In this document: positions 60,816-64,000 of the stretch, one piece after another
How the letters are laid out: each line of letters starts with the position of its first letter
How positions within the stretch are numbered: position 1 is the stretch's first letter
IMG/VR virus record: IMGVR_UViG_3300018018_000003
Coordinates: 1 to 64,000 of that record
Direction: 5' to 3' (one strand)
Length of the DNA: 64,000 nucleotides
Source of the DNA: a virus
The notes under the pieces: model-generated
Database searches by the model: none
What the model saw: only the letters and a program-made list of their open reading frames with translations
Told to the model about the DNA's origin: nothing
Made by a program: the position numbers and the translations under genes

Positions 60816-61000
60816 CAAGCCGGCAGGGTACAAACCGGAGGCCAGAAAGACCTCCGGGGAGCCCTTCCCGATACTGATAACACGATACAAACAATTAAAA
60901 GGTATCAGACACTATCAGGGGGCAAAAGTGCCTTAAAAGGGCTTATTTAAGTCCGGTAACTCGATACGAAAGAATTATTTTTAATCAAAATCTTAAAAAA
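60816..61000 (+). other. Structured leader before the pentapeptide gene
   Basis: No gene is seen. It holds a perfect seven-base hairpin (CCGGAGG 60835-60841 and CCTCCGG 60851-60857), the word GATAC three times (near 60870, 60883 and 60962) and one GGTATC that could pair with them. It may form a regulatory RNA or mRNA leader. No known riboswitch consensus was recognised. Confidence 0.4.
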
Positions 61001-61828
61001 ATGAAAATTATGAAAACAAAAATTCAAATCAATTCCATTTGGGGTAATCTTTTATTTGAGTTTGAAAAGGAAAATAATTCAATAAAAGATACTTTAATCG
61101 AAGCCTATCTTCGGGGAGCCGATCTCCAGGGAGCCGATCTTCGGGGAGCCGATCTCCAGGGAGCCTATCTCCAGGGAGCCTATCTCGAGGGAGCCGATCT
61201 TCGGGGAGCCTATCTCGAGGGAGCCGATCTTCGGGGAGCCGATCTCCAGGGAGCCTATCTCGAGGGAGCCGATCTCCAGGGAGCCTATCTTCGGGGAGCC
61301 TATCTTCGGGGAGCCGATCTCCAGGGAGCCGATCTTCGGGGAGCCGATCTCCAGGGAGCCTATCTCGAGGGAGCCGATCTCCAGGGAGCCGATCTCGAGG
61401 GAGCCGATCTTCGGGGAGCCTATCTTCGGGGAGCCTATCTCCAGGGAGCCGATCTTCGGGGAGCCTATCTCCAGGGAGCCGATCTTAAAAAAACATATTC
61501 ACAAAATACCATTATGCCAGATGGTGAATTGATTATCTGGAAAAAATTGCAAGATAATTTAATAGCCAAACTTCTTATTCCACTTAAAGCAAAGAGAGTA
61601 AACGCCATTGGTTCAAGAAAATGCCGTTTTGAATTTGCCAAAGTTATTGCTATTTATGACGGCAAAAAGAAAGTTGAAGAGGGAAGGGGATTGTATAATA
61701 AAGATTTGATTTATAAGGTTGGAGAAATGGTTTATCCCGATTCTTTTGATGATTCTCCACTTATTGAATGTTCTCACGGCATTCATGGATTTATTACAAG
61801 AATGGAGGCTGAAAACTTTGATATGTAA
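61001..61828 (+). CDS. Pentapeptide-repeat protein with DUF5758-like C-domain
   Basis: A 275-aa protein; a start three codons later (61010) is equally possible. Residues 35-164 are 26 pentapeptide units, 25 of the form A-[DY]-L-[RQE]-G and the last ADLKK. These fold into a square beta-helix in known relatives. Residues 170-275 match the DUF5758-type tail (IIWKKLQD, VNAIGSRKCRFEFAKV, ECSHGIHGFITRMEAE). Functions include DNA mimicry in gyrase-protecting relatives, but that is not shown here. Confidence 0.8.
   Translation: MKIMKTKIQINSIWGNLLFEFEKENNSIKDTLIEAYLRGADLQGADLRGADLQGAYLQGAYLEGADLRGAYLEGADLRGADLQGAYLEGADLQGAYLRGAYLRGADLQGADLRGADLQGAYLEGADLQGADLEGADLRGAYLRGAYLQGADLRGAYLQGADLKKTYSQNTIMPDGELIIWKKLQDNLIAKLLIPLKAKRVNAIGSRKCRFEFAKVIAIYDGKKKVEEGRGLYNKDLIYKVGEMVYPDSFDDSPLIECSHGIHGFITRMEAENFDM
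61103..61477 (+). repeat. 25 tandem 15-base units coding pentapeptides
   Basis: The units read GCC-(G/T)AT-CT(T/C)-xxG-GGA. Wherever the fourth residue is Arg the codons are CTT-CGG; wherever it is Gln or Glu they are CTC-CAG or CTC-GAG. So only six DNA unit types exist (Asp/Tyr times three). Synonymous choices are fixed, which shows recent homogenisation or shuffling by recombination. Confidence 0.88.
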
Positions 61829-61842
61829 AATCGTTTTTTCAA

Positions 61843-62118
61843 ATGGAAGATATAAGAATCTTTTTTATTACCTGTCGCTGGTGGCTGTTCGCCGGGATAA
61901 TTGTAGCCTGTGCGATTGGAATTATTTACAGTTTTATTCAGGATGCTATTTATCAGAGGGACCCGAAGACGAAAACGCGAGCCAAAATAATTACCGCCCT
62001 TATCGTCATCCCGATATTTATTATTGTAGCCTATACGCATAGCAACCATAACAGGGTTGAGCACATGAACGAGAACACTCTTTATATCGCCCCTGACCCG
62101 GAGAACTTTTCAAAGTGA
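61843..62118 (+). CDS. Two-helix membrane protein
   Basis: A 91-aa protein with membrane segments at about 14-31 (WLFAGIIVACAIGIIYSF) and 47-63 (KIITALIVIPIFIIVAY), separated by a charged loop (QRDPKTKTRAK). The end is acidic. Function is unknown; the topology would fit an inhibitor or small holin-like protein. Confidence 0.55.
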   Translation: MEDIRIFFITCRWWLFAGIIVACAIGIIYSFIQDAIYQRDPKTKTRAKIITALIVIPIFIIVAYTHSNHNRVEHMNENTLYIAPDPENFSK

Positions 62119-62128
62119 TTTTAAGAAA

Positions 62129-62584
62129 ATGAGTATCTTTGCATTTATGGATAAGCCTGGGATGATAATAAAAAGCTCATTGAGTCCTATTCATATCATA
62201 GCAAACGATGATATGGAGATAATTGACTTCCTCTCCGATATGATGGACCGCGAGCCTATCCACATGCTCCAACGCTTCGTGGACTTCAGCATGAGGGAAA
62301 GCATATCCCTTATTCATAAATCCGATATGGATGATATAACGACAATTATATTTTATAAGGCTCCTCTGGGCATAAACTACAAGCAGAACAGATTGATGCT
62401 TTTTGAATTTTCAGATACAAGGTGGCTGCGGTGGCTCTCAAGCTACTTTCAGCAGTGGCTCGATACCGTGTCCCCAAAACAGAATAAAGCTCTCTACGGC
62501 TTCCTGGATGCTCTTACAGGGCAACTGATATATGAATGGACGCAGGAGGACGAGAAAAACACCCTGCAAGACTTCAGGGGTTGA
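62129..62584 (+). CDS. Hypothetical protein
   Basis: A 151-aa protein. Several Met residues near the start leave the exact start open (MSIFAF, MDKPG or MIIKSS). The rest is helical (EIIDFLSDMMDREP, WLRWLSSYFQQWLD) and acidic at the end. No family is recognised. It is 11 bases after the membrane gene. Confidence 0.55.
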   Translation: MSIFAFMDKPGMIIKSSLSPIHIIANDDMEIIDFLSDMMDREPIHMLQRFVDFSMRESISLIHKSDMDDITTIIFYKAPLGINYKQNRLMLFEFSDTRWLRWLSSYFQQWLDTVSPKQNKALYGFLDALTGQLIYEWTQEDEKNTLQDFRG

Positions 62585-62668
62585 TGGGATCGGGGAGGTT
62601 TTGTGTGTTATCCTTCCCGATTCCTTTTTTTGAGACAAAAACACAAAGTATTTACGAATCTTTTAATT

Positions 62669-63103
62669 ATGAAAAAGATGACGATTTTTTTAATTCTGGC
62701 ACTGATTACACTCCGGCTCTCCGCACCCTCTTCTCAATGCTTATATATTGAGAAAAGCACGCAGATTAAAACCATAGATTTAAAATTACTTGCTTTTTAT
62801 AAGGTAGAAAGCGACTTTCGGACAAAGGTTATCAATTCGCTCGGCTACCGGGGGATCCTTCAGGAAGGGCAGGAGATAGTCAATGAGGCCAATAAGATCA
62901 ACGCCAGAAACGGCAACTCGATACGATATACTATTAATGATTGCCTCGACAGCGCAAAGGCTACAAGCATCTGGTATATAATCCAGGGATATTGGAACCC
63001 AGAATATAACCTCCGTAAGGCTGCGAAGATATGGAACCCATTGGCAAGCCCGGAATATTACAGACGGATACTCAAGTATTATTATAAACTTAAAAACTCC
63101 TGA
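62669..63103 (+). CDS. Secreted lysozyme/SLT-like protein
   Basis: A 144-aa protein from the ATG at 62669-62671. Residues 1-23 are a signal peptide (KKMTIFLILALITLRLS). The mature part shows the SLT pattern LAFYKVESDF (E47 as candidate acid), GYRGILQEGQEIVNEANKI and a C-terminal NLRKAAKIWNP, as in lysozyme-like proteins of Bacteroidota phages. It may help DNA entry or exit through the wall. It is outside the left lysis cassette. Confidence 0.65.
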   Translation: MKKMTIFLILALITLRLSAPSSQCLYIEKSTQIKTIDLKLLAFYKVESDFRTKVINSLGYRGILQEGQEIVNEANKINARNGNSIRYTINDCLDSAKATSIWYIIQGYWNPEYNLRKAAKIWNPLASPEYYRRILKYYYKLKNS

Positions 63104-63105
63104 TT

Positions 63106-63375
63106 ATGGTACATTGTCCTTATGAAAAGAATGTAGTTTGCAGTTACCTCGAGAATGACGAGGAAAACATTGTCTATTGTTGCGAGAAATGCCCTTACTA
63201 CAAGCCTCGCAAGCAGCTTATCCCTCCCGATCCCCCCGAAGGGGGTCTGTGCTGTGTTATCGTAGCCATGTTTCTTGTATGGTGTATCGTAATCTTATTT
63301 TTAGGCATCTTCCATCATTATAAAAGCCATGAAGCATCATCGCATATTAAAGCAAGACAAGAGATTGTTAAGTAA
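63106..63375 (+). CDS. Cys-rich membrane protein
   Basis: An 89-aa protein. The first 35 residues hold five Cys in a small zinc-knuckle-like cluster (HCPYEKNVVC, YCCEKCPYY), followed by a Pro-rich linker. One membrane segment is at about 49-68. The end is charged and overlaps the next gene by 47 bases. Function is unknown. Confidence 0.55.
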   Translation: MVHCPYEKNVVCSYLENDEENIVYCCEKCPYYKPRKQLIPPDPPEGGLCCVIVAMFLVWCIVILFLGIFHHYKSHEASSHIKARQEIVK

Positions 63376-63601
63376 GAAGAAGTCTGTCAGGATTGACGGC
63401 AGGACTGTTATCTTGGCAGATGCGAACCTGTCCGATGCAGAGGTGCGGGAGAACTACGCATTAAAGAGAATGTCGTATCTCGCCTTCCGCCCCGGAGCCT
63501 CTAATCAACCTGTTAAGCAGGAGTTCAAGGAAGTGCCGGTGGGAGATGTTATGGATCTCGAAGCTATACTTGATAAAGATAATTTACCTGATGAAAATTA
63601 A
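63329..63601 (+). CDS. Small hypothetical protein
   Basis: A 90-aa protein with a basic start (HHRILKQDKRLLSKKK), then VRIDGRTVILADANL and EVRENYALKRM, and an acidic end. It overlaps its neighbour upstream by 47 bases and leads into the last gene by four. No family is recognised. Confidence 0.5.
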   Translation: MKHHRILKQDKRLLSKKKSVRIDGRTVILADANLSDAEVRENYALKRMSYLAFRPGASNQPVKQEFKEVPVGDVMDLEAILDKDNLPDEN

Positions 63602-63605
63602 GACT

Positions 63606-63836
63606 ATGAAACTAAAAGCTATTTTTGAATGGATTAAGAAGGCTACTCATAAGCCGGATAAAGAGGAACGCCCCATTGACAAAGAAGATCCCTATGCTAT
63701 AATAAAGCATAAAACCAAAAGCCTGGGGTTTCGTCTGAGGGCGCAGCATAATAACCGCAAAAGAACAAGAGGGCGGAATATCCAGTATGTCCAGGTCGGG
63801 GATTCAACAAAACCAATATATCACGGAGCACGATAA
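63606..63836 (+). CDS. Small basic protein
   Basis: A 76-aa protein from the ATG at 63606, the first after the upstream stop. It is basic (IKHKTKSLGFRLRAQHNNRK, then RTRGRNIQYVQVGD), so it may bind nucleic acid. It is the last gene of the right arm, 22 bases before the bidirectional terminator. Confidence 0.55.
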   Translation: MKLKAIFEWIKKATHKPDKEERPIDKEDPYAIIKHKTKSLGFRLRAQHNNRKRTRGRNIQYVQVGDSTKPIYHGAR

Positions 63837-63857
63837 AAATCCATGATTGTTGAACAG

Positions 63858-63883
63858 AAAGGGACCCAATTACGAGTCCCTTT
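63858..63883. terminator. Bidirectional terminator
   Basis: AAAGGGAC (63858-63865) and GTCCCTTT (63876-63883) form a perfect eight-base stem with a ten-base loop. The plus strand continues TTTTCC after the loop arm; the minus strand ends in TTTCTG. It lies between a rightward gene and a leftward partial gene, so it can end both transcripts. Confidence 0.8.
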
Positions 63884-63906
63884 TCCATAATATCTATATT
63901 TGATTG

Positions 63907-63999
63907 TCATTTGATTAAACCATCTCTCATGGCTTTAGCACCCTGAACTAATCCTTCATATAAAATTTTATTAAAATTCATATCACCATCTTCAGAAGG
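63907..63999 (-). CDS. Partial protein, C-terminus only
   Basis: The last 30 codons of a leftward gene that enters from the right edge and ends with TGA at 63907-63909. It reads PSEDGDMNFNKILYEGLVQ, then GAKAMRDGLIK. The tail is too short for a family call. It faces the right arm across the terminator. Confidence 0.45.
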   Translation of the reverse strand, partial: PSEDGDMNFNKILYEGLVQGAKAMRDGLIK

Positions 64000-64000
64000 A

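Overview
The window is a segment of a tailed bacteriophage genome, most likely a short-tailed (podovirus-like) phage of a Bacteroidota host. The phage assignment rests on a run of structural genes: terminase large subunit, portal, scaffold-like protein, major capsid protein, head-tail adaptors, tail proteins, and three ejection-type proteins, one of 2195 aa. The host assignment rests on BACON and FISUMP domains in tail genes and on promoters of the Bacteroidota type (TTTG, 19-20 bases, TAnnTTTG), of which six are exact; no Shine-Dalgarno signal was used to choose starts. No integrase, DNA polymerase, RNA polymerase or reverse transcriptase was found, so the window is only part of the genome.

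Layout. Positions 1-57,921 are transcribed almost entirely leftward (minus strand), and 58,501-63,836 mostly rightward. The two arms diverge from a non-coding hub at about 57.9-58.5 kb. From left to right: 0-2 kb holds two tandem alanine-rich repeat genes, an HNH-like protein and an SPFH-like membrane protein. 2-10.2 kb is a recombination and replication block: RecT-like annealing protein, DUF3127-like OB-fold protein, RusA resolvase, YqaJ/lambda-type exonuclease, GroES-like protein, primase-helicase. 10.4-19 kb holds the ejection proteins. 19-25.3 kb is a long tail protein that seems to be broken into three ORFs with carbohydrate-binding modules inserted at the breaks. 25.3-28.5 kb holds adaptor proteins plus a GIY-YIG homing endonuclease. 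28.5-31 kb is a lysis-type cassette: outer-membrane-barrel-like protein, holin-like, cysteine-peptidase-like, M15 peptidase, membrane protein. 31-34.2 kb holds a tailspike, a fibre and a decoration-like protein. 34.3-42.5 kb runs from the capsid protein through scaffold and portal to the terminase. 42.5-49.8 kb is a glycan island: at least seven glycosyltransferases (including GT10-like and GT11 fucosyltransferases), a CapD/PseB-like dehydratase and two methyltransferases. 49.8-53.9 kb holds a DNA methyltransferase, a double GroES-like protein, nucleotide-metabolism proteins and replication-initiation-like proteins. 53.9-54.8 kb is an RNA and regulatory region with tRNA-Thr(TGT), two structured elements and palindromes. 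54.8-57.9 kb holds a metallophosphoesterase, a DUF6734-like glycosyltransferase and small surface-like proteins. The right arm (58.5-63.8 kb) carries a winged-helix regulator, small accessory proteins, a pentapeptide-repeat protein and a lysozyme-like secreted protein, and ends in a bidirectional terminator.

How it fits together. Most minus-strand genes overlap by 1-4 bases or lie within a few bases, indicating long translationally coupled operons. Exact promoters fall at operon boundaries: before the replication block, before scaffold/capsid, before the 52.7-kb gene, before the 57.5- and 57.9-kb genes, and before the small 59.3-59.8 kb operon. The least expected features are the broken tail protein with a rearranged lectin-fold module, the glycan island joined to the packaging genes, two promoter sequence classes, the structured RNAs beside tRNA-Thr, and two genes built from homogenised DNA repeats.
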